A DNA stretch of 64,000 bases from Tetragonia tetragonoides (Eukaryota; Streptophyta; Magnoliopsida; Caryophyllales; Aizoaceae): the NCBI GenBank assembly GCA_038025085.1, contig CM076154.1, positions 38,730,501 through 38,794,500 of the forward strand, written 5' to 3'. Each line of letters opens with the position of its first letter. Position 1 is the stretch's first letter. This document shows positions 52,113-63,380 of the stretch, piece after piece. A model generated the notes under the pieces. The model was not told where the DNA came from, made no database searches, and saw nothing but the letters and a program-made list of their open reading frames with translations. The translations under genes and the position numbers were made by a program.

Positions 52113-55100
52113 TCAACTAATTGATGGCAACAATGGATTTGAACCGAGTCCAGGACCTCCAAAATTATCTGGCTCAGCTTGCTTCACCCGCCCAAAATAT
52201 CGAATATGACGCAAAAGCCTGGCCAGAAAGGTGTTATGACATATAGTTGAGCTATCACAGACAACAGCGATATGCTTGCGTGCCCTTGTTATGGCAACAT
52301 TCATTCGCCTGCTATCCCCAAGGAAGCCGACAGCACCCATTGTGTTTGATCGAACCTGCAGGAAACAGTTACCAGCAGGATCACAATTACCTTCCATATT
52401 CATTTTACATCCCAGTTGGACTATGAGAGACTTCTTTTTTTTAGGTAAGAAAACAAAATCAGGAGGCCTTGCAAGGGTGGTTCTGAACAAATCCCCAAGA
52501 AGGTTGTCTGTCATGTTGCAGGAGGTTAAGAGGACTATTACACTGTCCAGTGACAGAGTGATCCTTTTAGCAGACAATCAAAAACTCTTCCCCTCTCCAA
52601 CATATGCAAGATATAAGACTTCAAAAACAATTACTGTGTATGCATATAAATTTTCCGATGCAATTCGTGGATTTAATCACTAACAAGTCAGGATTACAGA
52701 ACACTAGGAATATGTTATTATGCATCACACATTGTTTTATTGATAACGTGGATGTCTAGGCTTTGCCCAAATCCCAACTAATCCCACGGGCCTTGAAGTT
52801 AGCAGCCAGAAAACCTCCAGTAGCCCTAAGGGGGCTCAAACTAACGATTCTCTGGAGTTGATCAATTTTAACACACAATATATATTAAGCAAATAGCCCA
52901 CATAAGTACCATCACCTTTTGTTCTAGTATATGTCTTGTAGATTACTATAATCCTCAGACTTCAAGTGTTTGGCTTGTAGGTTGGATTTTAGCTTCGATG
53001 TTAGTTTAATCCTCAAACTTTCAAGTGTTTGGCTTTACAAGAAAAGAACACTTGGTTATAAAACTCATTAAGACTTACCATCTCAAAATAAGTCTCACTT
53101 CTAAATGTTATTGATTTTAAGGAATGGGGAAAAAATGCCCATTGATTTTGCCAAGGCAGGAGTACAAATAATAAAAACCTTCATATCCAAGTATCAGAGA
53201 ACTGAAGCAAGCTCCTAAAAAACAATAAGATGATGCACACGCTGTTATAAACACCTATCATACCAAGACAAGTAGCGCAACTTGTTTCTACAAGGTGCCC
53301 TGCATGGAAAATATGTTTTATTTTTTTACTTTTCTTCGGGATAAGATGTATATGCAAAAATAAATTTGTGGTGAGTGGAGTATGCTGCTAACACAACATT
53401 TACCATAGAGATAATTACTGCATCAGCTTCCCGTCCTTGAAAACTGTCAATTGTTGCCACTTCAACACCTCTAGCCTCCTGAATTTCATGAAGTCTTTCT
53501 CTCAACAATTGCACCTGAGCAACGTATGGAGACTGGATGGCAATGGCTTTTGGGTTCACACCTGCTTAACAAATGCAGTAAACTTAATACAAGAAATTGG
53601 CCATTCATATAGAAAGGAAAAAAAGATACAAGAAGGTCATGGACTTCTAGCCTTAACATGCAAGGTTGTTCAATAACCTTGGGAAATGTATGCTAAGCTA
53701 ATAACCCCGAGTTGCAAAAATAATCTTTTCCTAGTACAAAATCACCTAAACCAAAGATATTCAGCGTTCATAGATTAATTATAGATAACAATATTCATTT
53801 TAGATAAAGGATTATAGATAACATATGCACTGTACTTATAGAAAAGAGAAGAAAATTCATTAATCAGCCAGCAAAAACAGTTGAAACTTAAAAAATTGGC
53901 GTGTCAGTTTTCAACGATTATTTATTGAGTCTTTGTAGCCTATATTAACCCGGGTCCAGGTTTGCGTAAAATTTTCTAGAAAAAATTGCAGTATTTCTTG
54001 AGCAGAACATGTTTGTGATAATGGCATAATTCATTATGAATCCTGGTCGAAATAACTGCCTATTAGATGTTGTTTCCACGTGAAAGAGAAATTCAATATA
54101 ATAGCATGTTTCCATATGGGCAAGACCTGCATAAACCAATGATAAGACATGCTGGATGACAATATTCGCCTCTCCATCATTGTAGAAGGAGCCAGTACCA
54201 GCTGGATCCATTTGCTCCTCACAACCAACAGACAAACATCCATAAGGTATTCTTGTATCAAGCAATAGCAAGGGGCATTTTGTTATCCAGGTGTGCTGCA
54301 AAAAGGGGAAACAAATACTTAACTGACAAAAATTTATAATACATCACCAAATTTTCACGCATTTATTTAGGCATTTTTAACACTTCAATAATAGGTGAGG
54401 GAACATGTTTCTTAATTCTGTTTTTTTCAGTGTTCAAGTGTACTGGGCTTCAATGTTTCTCTTGCCTAAGGAGGTATGTATGATATGGATCAGACCAGTA
54501 GGAATTTTCTCCAGATAGGAAGTTCAGAACGTAGGAAGATTCCTATTGTCAGTTGGCTTGATCTGTGCAGGTCTTATAAAATGGCAGTCAGAAAGATGGA
54601 ACAAAGCTTCACTTCTGAAATAGATTCGGTTGTTTGAACAGCACAGGGAGTCACTGTTAGTAAATGGGCTGAAATTTCTGAAGTACAATTCAATCTGGCA
54701 GTGACTGCTGAGCAGCAGACTTCCTGGATTTGGAGAAAAATACTTTTGATTAATAAGTGGATAGAAAAAGCTGTGTTGCCAAGAACTATTTAGTTCTATA
54801 TATCTTTGGAATTCTTCCATTTAAAATTAAAAAAACCGAAAACAAAATAGAAAATATAAGGGTTTATTGGGTAATCAAATGATACATAGGCCAATAGCAT
54901 GTTGCACTTTGTTATGCAAAATCATTTCAAAGGTTTTGACTCATAGATTGCAATCTATTATTGGTGATGTGGTGAGTAACAGCCAATCTGCTTTTATCCC
55001 TGGGAGATTAATTGGTGATAATATTTTGTTAAGCCATGAGTTAGTGAAGGGCTATTCCAGAAAGAATATATTACCTCGTTGCATGATGAAAATAGATCTC

Positions 55101-58100
55101 CAGAAGGCTTATGATTCAGTAGAATGGAGTTTTATTGAGCAAGTGTTGAAGGAACTGGAGTTTCCTGTCAAGTTTATTCAATGGATAATGTCTTGTATAA
55201 CTACTGTGAGCTATTCTATTATCTTAAATGGAGTTTATACAGAGTCCTTTCCTGCTAAAAAAGGACTAAGACAGGGGGACCCCATCCCTCCCTTCCTGTT
55301 CACCATTGTCATGGAGTATTTACACAGAGTTCTCCGGTCCCTTCAGAAAGAACCAAGCTTCCACTACCATCCCAGGTGTAAGAAGCTTAGCATTATTCAC
55401 TTATGTTTTGCCGACGATCTCCTATTATTCACTAGAGGGACTTGGAATCAGTTAGACTCATCCATGGAAAATTTAGCCATTTTTTGGCTGCATCAGGTCT
55501 GAAGGCAAATATGGACAAGAGTCAGGTATATTTTGGTGGTGTACCTAGTGTCGTTAAAGCTCAGATTCTGGATTATCTAGGGTATTCTGAAGATGCCCTC
55601 CCTGTCAAATACCTGGGAGTACCATTATCAACCAAGAAACTTACTGTATCTCAATGCAGACCATTGGTAGATAAAATGCTGGTGAAGATTAAATCCTGGA
55701 CAGCTAGATTTCTCTCTTATGCAGGAAGAGTACAGTTGATTAAGGCTGTTCTGTTTGGTATACAATCCTACTGGGCTCAATTATTTGTTCTACCTCGGAA
55801 AATCATGAAGTTAATAGAAGCTGCTTGAAGAAGTTTTCTGTGGAGTGGGGAAGCAACAATTACAAAACGAGCTTTGATAGCTTGGGACAAAATCTGCTTA
55901 CCTAAAGCAGCTGGAGGTCTTAATCTGATGAACTTGAAGATATGGAATCAAGCTGCAGTTTGCAAGCTGTTATGGGCTCTTAGCTCAAAAAAAGACACTC
56001 TATGGATAAGATGGGTCCATATTTACTACATTAAAACTGCTGATTTGGGGAGTATGGATCCACCTACTGAAGCCTCATGGATGATTAGGAAGATTTTTCA
56101 TATGAGGAAATATCTGAGTGTTATAGGTGGGTGGCAAAGAGTTGTGAAGGAAGGGCATTTCTCTATTAAACATACCTACAAGCTGCTTAGGGGACCTGCC
56201 ATAAATGTGCAATGGAAAAATCTTGTCTGTTCGAACTTGGCAGCACCTAAGGTGATTTTTGTTTTTTGGCTGGCAATGCAGGGCAGATTGAGAACAAAAG
56301 ATAGATTGATTACTTGGGGGTTGCAATATAACCCTACTTGTGTGTTTTGTGCTGCTCATGATGAGAGCCAAAAGCATCTCTTCTTTGAGTGTGACTTTTC
56401 CCACAGGATCTGGAAAGAAATTCTGAAGTGGATCAAAATCAATAGATCCAATACAGATTGGGACACTGAGTGCCAATGGGTAATTAAGAGTACTAAGGGC
56501 AAAAGTTCTATTGCTGCAGCTATTAAGATGGCTTTTGCATCCACTATATAGTATATACTGCATATGGATAGAGAGAAATGTACGTGTGTTTCAGAACAGG
56601 CAATCACCAGCAGAACTGATCATACAGCAGATTAAAATGCTACTGTGCATTAGACGCCAGCAACAAGAGAAGTTGCGCTTGTTCTTTGATAGCCTGTGAT
56701 GTCTTGGGTTGATTTGTGTCTAGAATACCAGGACCCCTGTGCGTGTGTCCTCTGGTATTGCAGGTAGCTATTTTGTATACTTACCAGAAGCACATGAAGT
56801 TAATGGAGGGAGCGATACCCTTCCTCGAAGGTGAGCACCCACTCCTACTGATGCTTTTGTAGGTAAGTAAAGTTTCGTATTTTGAGTTGTAAACTTGAGA
56901 GGCCTTGGAAAAGGCTCGTGCTGTAAACATTATCATGGTGATTAATAAAAGCTTTGTTAATTACCAATAAAAAATAAAATGGATACCTCGGAAACAGGTA
57001 AATTCATCAGTGGATTCTATTTTTTTTCCATCTATTTGGTTTTTTGTTCATAGGATAATAAAACAAAGATGGTTAGAAATCCTTTATTTTTTCAACCCAA
57101 TCGCTCTTTTGATTTTGGAAAAGTATCTTTATCAATATACTGTTTCTTCTACACATTCATCCCCATCTCCATATGAAGAATGGATTCGAGATGAATTTAA
57201 GTCTGGCAGTATTCCGGTTTCTGAGGACACTTTACGAAGTTAAAGTGTTGCGGTGGTTTAAAGTTACAAGAATATACTTTCATCAGAGGTGGGGTCCCAT
57301 TGTAAATGGCAGAATACTAGCTCAGGGATCCTCTCCATTTGCTAAAAGAAATGGAGGCCTCCATTTCCTAAATGGAGGGTGAGATCTCTTTCTCCCCAAT
57401 TTTTGAATTAAACAAATGCAAAAAGGTAAAATAAGGGAAGGAAATCTAGCCCTCCATTTAGGAAACAGAGAGAAAAGAAATGGAGAGGATCCCAATTCAT
57501 ACTCGGGGTGGCAGTGACAGTTCTTAGACAGATAAACTTAATAGGAATATTTGAAATAAAAATTAAATAACTCAAAAATGCTTTGATGCTAAAAAAAATT
57601 ACAAGAATGAGAACAGTACAGAAGATACATGAAGGACAGAGTTAAATATGCGGCACACATAGGAAATTGTAATGAATGATTGTTAATTCTACAAACATGA
57701 ATATATGAACCAGACAGAAAAGTATTTTATTTTATTTTATATCATAAAGGATAACGTGGGTGTCCAGGGTTTGTCCAACAAATCCTACGGGCCATGAAGT
57801 TCACGGCCAGAGAAACCTCCATTGGCCCTAAGGGGTCTTGAACTAGTGACCTCTGAAATGGATCTCAAAGTTTTTACAGAACCACTTAACTTGGTCAAAA
57901 CAAGCAACAAACAAATGAAAAGAAAATGATAATGTGATATGAAAAGCAGAAAGCATAACTTGCTCACAAGAGAAGAAATTCAACTATAGCTACACATGAA
58001 GTGATGTTAAAAGATGTAGTTAAAAAGGCTACCTTCACAAATGGAGAATCTATGAGAAGATGAGATGACACATTTGCAGCTGACCTCAACAACCCATCAT

Positions 58101-61100
58101 ACATTTCCTTGGAAGCCCAGCTGGCTATGGCATCATTCATCCGGTACTGTGTTGTCAACTTAGAGATGAGAAGTCCTTCATGCAAGTTTGCCGCTCTCTC
58201 TAGGAGAGACAGTCCAAGACCACCTTCTAATGCTTTCCTTGATAATACCACTGGAGCAAGTTGGCAATGGTCACCAGCAAGAATACAGCGCCTTCCTTGC
58301 AGTATTGGGATCCAACATGAGGGCTCAATTGCTTGTCCTGCTTCATCTATAACAACCAAATCAAAGGGGGCCAACCTTCTGATCTGTGTGTCTGCAGCTC
58401 CAGTCGTAGTAGCAAGAACGACTTGAGCACTTGACAATATTTCCCGCACAATCTCCTTCTCCTTCTTCTTTAATGTCTTAGCAAGTTGCTTTAGGAGCTG
58501 ACGTATGCCAGCAGCCAAGGAATCGTCCTTTAGACAAAGTCTTAGGTCTTTCCTTAGATCTGACCTTTTTCTCTCGAACTCTACCCTGAATTTCTCCATT
58601 TTAGCATTGACAATCTCACCTAATGACTTTGAAGCAACAGCTGCAGATATTCGAGCTGGATTTCCCATTCGTACAATGTTTACCCCAATATCAGAGAGTT
58701 TCTCAACCATGTTGTCTATGGCTGCATTTGTTGGGGCTGTCACAAGCACTTTTTCACCACGCTCAACAGAGAGGACAATGATATTTTTCAGTAACCCCGA
58801 CTTTCCAGAACCAGGTGGGCCTTGGATCACCAGTATGGGCCGCTTCTTATTCAAGCCCAGGGCAATAGCTCTTCGCTGAGAATCATCGTAACTGCTACTC
58901 AACAGGCTATCCACTTCTACTTCATTCCAATTCACCAAATGATTATCCTCCAGCCACTCAGCATTTCTTTTATCGCCAAACAAAGTAGCCACTACAGCAA
59001 TTGCTGGATTTTTCTTCTGCAAACCCTTCTTTTGAAGTAGCATCAGAGCCTCACAGTTACGCTGCAAGAGGATGTAGTGAGATCAGTGAAGTCAGAAAGT
59101 CAACCAGAAGTGTGAAATGTTTTATGTGAGCCAAGATACAGGAGAGCTGGAGCGATGTAAGCTTGTATTGTAAGCTCCGTGAACTCCGTGAATAGCCGAC
59201 CACTCATTCTGGGATGAGGTATTTGGCATGGGAAGCAAGGTTTTTAGTAAAGAAACTGTGCTGAGTACTGAAACTGCTACATTCTACAGAGGAGGTTCAC
59301 ATACATCACATTACATCAAATTTAGGGGAAGTTTGATTACTATAAAACAAAAATTTGCGATTTCAGAGAGAAATCTGTATTGCTTTAGTGGTTAAAACTT
59401 CCCCACGCAACCTTGAAGTTGGGCATTTGATCCTAGGTTAACTCCACCTACAGAGGACATTGGAAAGATGGCCATCACAACTCAAAAGTTTGACTACATT
59501 ATTTCCACCTGTTCAAATTGGCTACCAGAAATAAAACCTCTATTTGTTATGTATTACCTCATACGTTAGTGTGTCAGCCAATCCAGGAATCCGATCAATT
59601 CGCACAAGCTTACCAAAGAGCTTTGAAAACGAGGCATCACCATGTCGAGACTCTAGAGCGATACTGATACTGTATCCATCCTCCCCAAGATTGTCAACAA
59701 AACCCTGGATGCATGAAGCTGCACCTGCTCCTCTGCTATCACATATTCTCACACACACCATATCGCCGGGAGAGAGGGTAGTAGGTGGCAGCCGATGATT
59801 TCCCTCGACTCTAAACACGACCAAATGCATTCCTCCTAGTCCTGCAAATATACAAAAGATGCTGGGACAAAGCAACGACAGGTGTGTAGTTATTTTAAAC
59901 TTTGACGCAAAGAAGCTAAGGTACCAGTTAAAGTGCTAACTGCAGTCAAGTTGCAGAGTGTATCACATAGTTCTTGTTGGGACTGCCCATGTGTGACCAA
60001 AAATTCAATTGGCCTGGAGGAGTCAGAATTTTCATCAGGCATAGGAACTGCGTTCAATTCTTCCTGGGTAAACTCTAACTCTGCATCCCTTTCTATGCGC
60101 AGTAGATTTGCCATACGCATAGTGAATTGATCGACGTTACTTTGTATTTCCTTAGCCTTGTTGATGTCAATTCCTAAAGGGCCGCAAACAGGCTTTGACT
60201 GGGAGGCCTTACGGGCTATTGCTTTGTGCTGAGCTGCAGTTTTGGTTCAAGCAGAGGTAAAGCAATGAGCATGTGGGCAGAATGGGACATCAATGAGGTT
60301 GGTAACTGATCATGGAAGTACAGCATCAGAGCAATCAGACTGTAGCATTAAGCTTAAGAAAATCAAAATACATGACGAGGCAATGCATTAGATGGAAGCT
60401 CAATCAACTCTATTAAGCGATCTAAGCTTCTCTCAGTTATATCTGGATAATATTTTTCTCCTACACTATTTCACGCACTTACACATTGGATGGAATTAGA
60501 TGCAATCCACATGTAATCATATTGAAATCCAATTGAGTGGCAAAATCGTGTAAAACTATAACTTTCATTAAGGCATATTTTAGTTTCAAACTGCAATTGT
60601 CACCTCAACAGATCTCTTGAAAGTTTAAAATCAAACCAACCTGGATTGTAGAAGTAATTAGGATGGAAATAAGAAAAGCATAGATGAGACCTGAAACAGC
60701 GAGTTGCTTAAGCAGTTTCCACGACTGGGTATCGCGCCAGTTTTGGACAAGGGATTTAGTCTGCAAGTCATGAAGAACATCCCTGAGCTCACGTTGGAAG
60801 TGATCAAAAAGGGTGGGATAGTGAGTGCAAGCTTTTAAGCAGATAACTTCAAGACCAGGGGGCATGGGGATTGCGCTGAGGTAAGGCTGAGCCTCCATGA
60901 GAAATGTTAGACCGGGGCCCATTCGCTGCTCAAGTTCAGAGAAATCACCCTGACCTTGTATCTCAGCCGCAGCAAAATCAGAAGCCATGGCTTTCATTCC
61001 CTGGCTAATCCATCGTACCACCAACTTGCCAAGATCCCGTCTACCCAAGGGATCTCCGTTGTGGTACTGTTGCAGTCGTCCTTTGACATTGGCATTCAAG

Positions 61101-61438
61101 CTTTTGGATGGAGACGGCTGTGGCTGCTGTGTTGTCCGTCGACGCCGGGACCGGGGTCTCCTCCTCTTGGCATCGCTATCGTCCTCGTTGTCATCGTCAT
61201 TAGCGATTTTAGTTGCACCCCCAATCCCATGTTGTGTTTTGGAACTCGAGCAGTGGATTATATGCGTATGCTTCCGGAAGTATTGGTGAAACAGGGATGA
61301 TTGCGATGTGGGAGGTGAATTATGATACCACACTCTAACTGCACTGCTAGGGGGGCGGCGGCGGTGGCTGAAGCTATTTGCATTTGCCGGAGTAACTGCA
61401 GTACTGCTGAAAGATACATAGCAACCAGAAGCTTCCAT
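52113..61438 (-). CDS. SF1 helicase, SMUBP2/UPF1-like, probably plastid-targeted
   Basis: ATP-dependent nucleic-acid helicase of superfamily 1B, close in layout to the protein usually listed in Arabidopsis as AT5G35970. Exons on the minus strand: 61438-60691, 60233-59925, 59841-59558, 59061-58033, 54295-54127, 53561-53404, 52355-52113 (TGA). GT-AG, phases agree, 2940 nt, 979 aa. Residues 1-65 are Ser/Arg/His-rich and acid-free, as in a plastid transit peptide; an Asp-rich then Arg-rich linker follows. The SH3-like 1B region contains [17 protein letters not shown] and [10 protein letters not shown]. Helicase motifs: Q ([11 protein letters not shown]), I GPPGSGKS (528-535), Ib [22 protein letters not shown] (686-690), [11 protein letters not shown] (710-717), [25 protein letters not shown] (from 881), [18 protein letters not shown] (near 912-927). 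Motif I has Ser where UPF1 relatives have Thr. Intron 4 (3737 bp) contains an antisense LINE and a MITE. The native substrate is unknown. Confidence 0.95.
52738..52860 (+). mobile_element. SINE-like repeat, copy B (helicase intron 6)
   Basis: GATAACGTGGATGTCTAGGC, CCCAACTAATCCCACGGGCC, GAAGTTAGCAGCCAG and CCTAAGGGGGCTCAAACTA align in order with copy C at 57744-57870. Antisense to the helicase. Confidence 0.6.
54436..56985 (+). mobile_element. LINE (L1-like), antisense in helicase intron 4, inactive
   Basis: A separate LINE lineage with FADD ([12 protein letters not shown]). From 54867: [59 protein letters not shown], then after a frameshift near 55470 [13 protein letters not shown], a stop at 55828, zf-RVT with [18 protein letters not shown], a stop near 56551, and [13 protein letters not shown]. 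The 3' UTR ends near 56985. The leading part (54436-54790) is an additional displaced RT-thumb fragment starting [13 protein letters not shown], so the 5' side is rearranged. Endonuclease and ORF1 are missing. Confidence 0.9.
57325..57493. mobile_element. MITE with perfect 16-bp TIRs
   Basis: Starts GGGATCCTCTCCATTT (57325-57340) and ends with its exact complement AAATGGAGAGGATCCC (57478-57493); an inner inverted pair CCTAAATGGAGGG/CCCTCCATTTAGG is also present. 169 bp. No convincing target duplication, so superfamily is open. Confidence 0.82.
57744..57870 (+). mobile_element. SINE-like repeat, copy C (helicase intron 4)
   Basis: GATAACGTGGGTGTCCAGGG, AAATCCTACGGGCCATGAAG, CGGCCAGAGAAACCTCC and GGTCTTGAACTAGTGACCTC; the last resembles a tRNA-type B box (GGTTCGANNCC). 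Best preserved of the three copies and antisense to the helicase. Confidence 0.6.
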
Positions 61439-62058
61439 GACTTGATTTACCTCTAATTCACCCCCTGATTTAAACGTTGTCGCATCAACGAATCATCGGC
61501 GTAATGAATTAACGCCAAGCCCCAGAGTCTACCTAGGGCACCAGATTTCCCAAAACAACAACTATTCGTCTTGTGGGTCGGAAATTTGTTCATGATGGAA
61601 AATGGATTTTATAAGATTATTATTTTAGGAATCCGATATTTTGTTTTCTTCTCCCCAAACACCAGTGGTTGCCTGTAGCCTGTGGGCAATTTGTGAAAAG
61701 AATTACTTCCGGTACTTGAGAACCTGCGAAAGGGAAAGGAGCTTGATGTTGATGGGCCAGTGTGAGTTCCGTCCTCCTTCCTTTGATTGCTGACCAATGA
61801 TTTTCTTTCAAATCTGGCATTTAGGTTACCGACGTGTTTCATCTAGGTTCCTGCTTTTCACTTGTGGTTGTGGTTGTGGGGATGGAACGCGCCAGCACCT
61901 TTCCATTGTGTGGATGAGGGAGTGACCTCTCCTGCACAAGCATTCGTATGTAGTCTAGTCTGGGAAAGGTGTTTTGGGTATTTTTGGAGAACCATTTTTA
62001 TTTCAAACTACTCGTAATTCTCAATAGGGTATTTACGTAGGATCGAATTTTTTTTCTT
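61214..62058. repeat. Proximal copy of direct duplication: helicase exon-1 start and promoter
   Basis: 845 bp that recurs at 63156-64000 with constant offset 1942 and no difference that I could find. It covers the first 75 codons and about 620 bp upstream of the start codon. This copy joins the intact gene. Confidence 0.95.
61439..61700 (-). promoter_or_regulatory. Putative core promoter of the helicase gene
   Basis: Upstream of the ATG on the minus strand a TTATAAAATCC sequence (complement of about 61606-61616) lies about 170 bp before the start codon and could act as a TATA box. The same sequence is present in the duplicated copy at 63548-63558. Promoter activity is inference. Confidence 0.4.
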
Positions 62059-62439
62059 CTTTTTCTAACAACTTCAAAGTCGTTTTCATGGAAAGCTACT
62101 TACCCACACATAAGCCGCTCTTATGGACAATAAGGCACGAGGGTAAAAGCGAGTTTCCTAAGCAATTTCTAAGAGTTCGAAATGTAAAAAAAAAAAGAAG
62201 ATAAAAAAATGACAAACCTAGTACCAATCCGCTTTCTTTAATTCATTCAACAGGAGCAATATACATACCAGTGTACCACAATCCACATATACCTAACAAA
62301 TTTGGACTTTGTCCAAAATCACAATTTCCGACTATTTAAATTCCAACTAGTATTATAGGTTTACATTGAAGATTAATTTAAGTATAAATTAAAAGGGTAA
62401 ATAAACTGTGAGTATGTAAGTTAATCTTGTTTGGTATCG

Positions 62440-63155
62440 AGTTATATGTTCCTGCCAAAATTTGACGCCAGTCAGATGAAAAAGCAAAATCTATGAGTAG
62501 GATACCTTCTCGCGTGGGCTATCATTCGAGACGCGACAACTCCTTATGCGTAGGGATTCAAAGGGTGCCACACGTATTAAAGTTGCTTGTTTTGTCGAGT
62601 TTTATGCCCCTTCAAATTTTTGGGCCAAACAGATGAAAAAGCGAAATACATGAATAGGGTGTCATCTCTTGTGAACTGTAATCCGAGACACTGCAACTAA
62701 TTACTTGTAGGAATTCAAAGGGTGCCACAGTTATGAAAGTTGGTTATTTTATGAAGTTATATGTCCCTGCCAAGTTTGACGCCCATTAGATGAAAAAGCA
62801 AAATCCATGAATATGGTGCCTTCTCGCAAGGGCTGTAATTCAAGACGCGAGAACTCCTTACGAGTAGTTATTCAAAGGGTGCCACAACTATTCAAGTTGT
62901 TTAAAAGGGGAATTCTTCGATTTTTTTCTTTTTTTTTTTTAGGAATCTTTTGATTGCGTATGATTTAAAGTTGCTTATTTTGTCGAGATATATGACCCTG
63001 CAAAAGTTTAGGTCAATCGGACGAAAAACTAAAATCCATGAATAGGGTGCATTCTCTCGTGAGCTGTAATTCGAGACGCGACAACTCCTTACTCGTAGGG
63101 ATTCAGAATGTACCACAAGAGTTAAAGTTGCTTACTTTGTCGAGTTATATGACCC
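62440..63155. repeat. 157-bp tandem (satellite-like) repeat array
   Basis: Four units, each running from a GAGTTATATGNCCCTGC-like start through GATGAAAAAGCAAAATCCATG, GGTGCCTTCTCG, GAGACGCGACAACTCCTTA to TTCAAAGGGTGCCACA and AGTTGCTTATTTTGTCGAG. Starts fall at about 62441, 62599, 62756, 62987 and 63144, a period of 157-158 bp except for one unit lengthened by about 75 bp containing a poly(T) run (62920-62940). The array ends abruptly in the fifth unit after GACCC, where the duplicated helicase sequence starts. Confidence 0.9.
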
Positions 63156-63380
63156 TGCACCCCCAATCCCATGTTGTGTTTTGGAACTCGAGCAGTGGAT
63201 TATATGCGTATGCTTCCGGAAGTATTGGTGAAACAGGGATGATTGCGATGTGGGAGGTGAATTATGATACCACACTCTAACTGCACTGCTAGGGGGGCGG
63301 CGGCGGTGGCTGAAGCTATTTGCATTTGCCGGAGTAACTGCAGTACTGCTGAAAGATACATAGCAACCAGAAGCTTCCAT
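63156..63380 (-). pseudogene. Truncated duplicate of helicase exon 1
   Basis: Start codon at 63380 and 75 codons identical to the intact gene (transit-peptide region), then the frame runs into the 157-bp satellite, adds a few unrelated residues and stops at about 63132. It cannot make a helicase. If transcribed from its own duplicated promoter it could give a short peptide with the same targeting sequence. Confidence 0.9.

Noticed and set aside
61609..61842. 77-codon open frame upstream of the helicase (repeated at 63551-63784)
   Set aside because: It is kept unchanged only because the region is a recent duplication; it overlaps the probable promoter, and no family was recognised.
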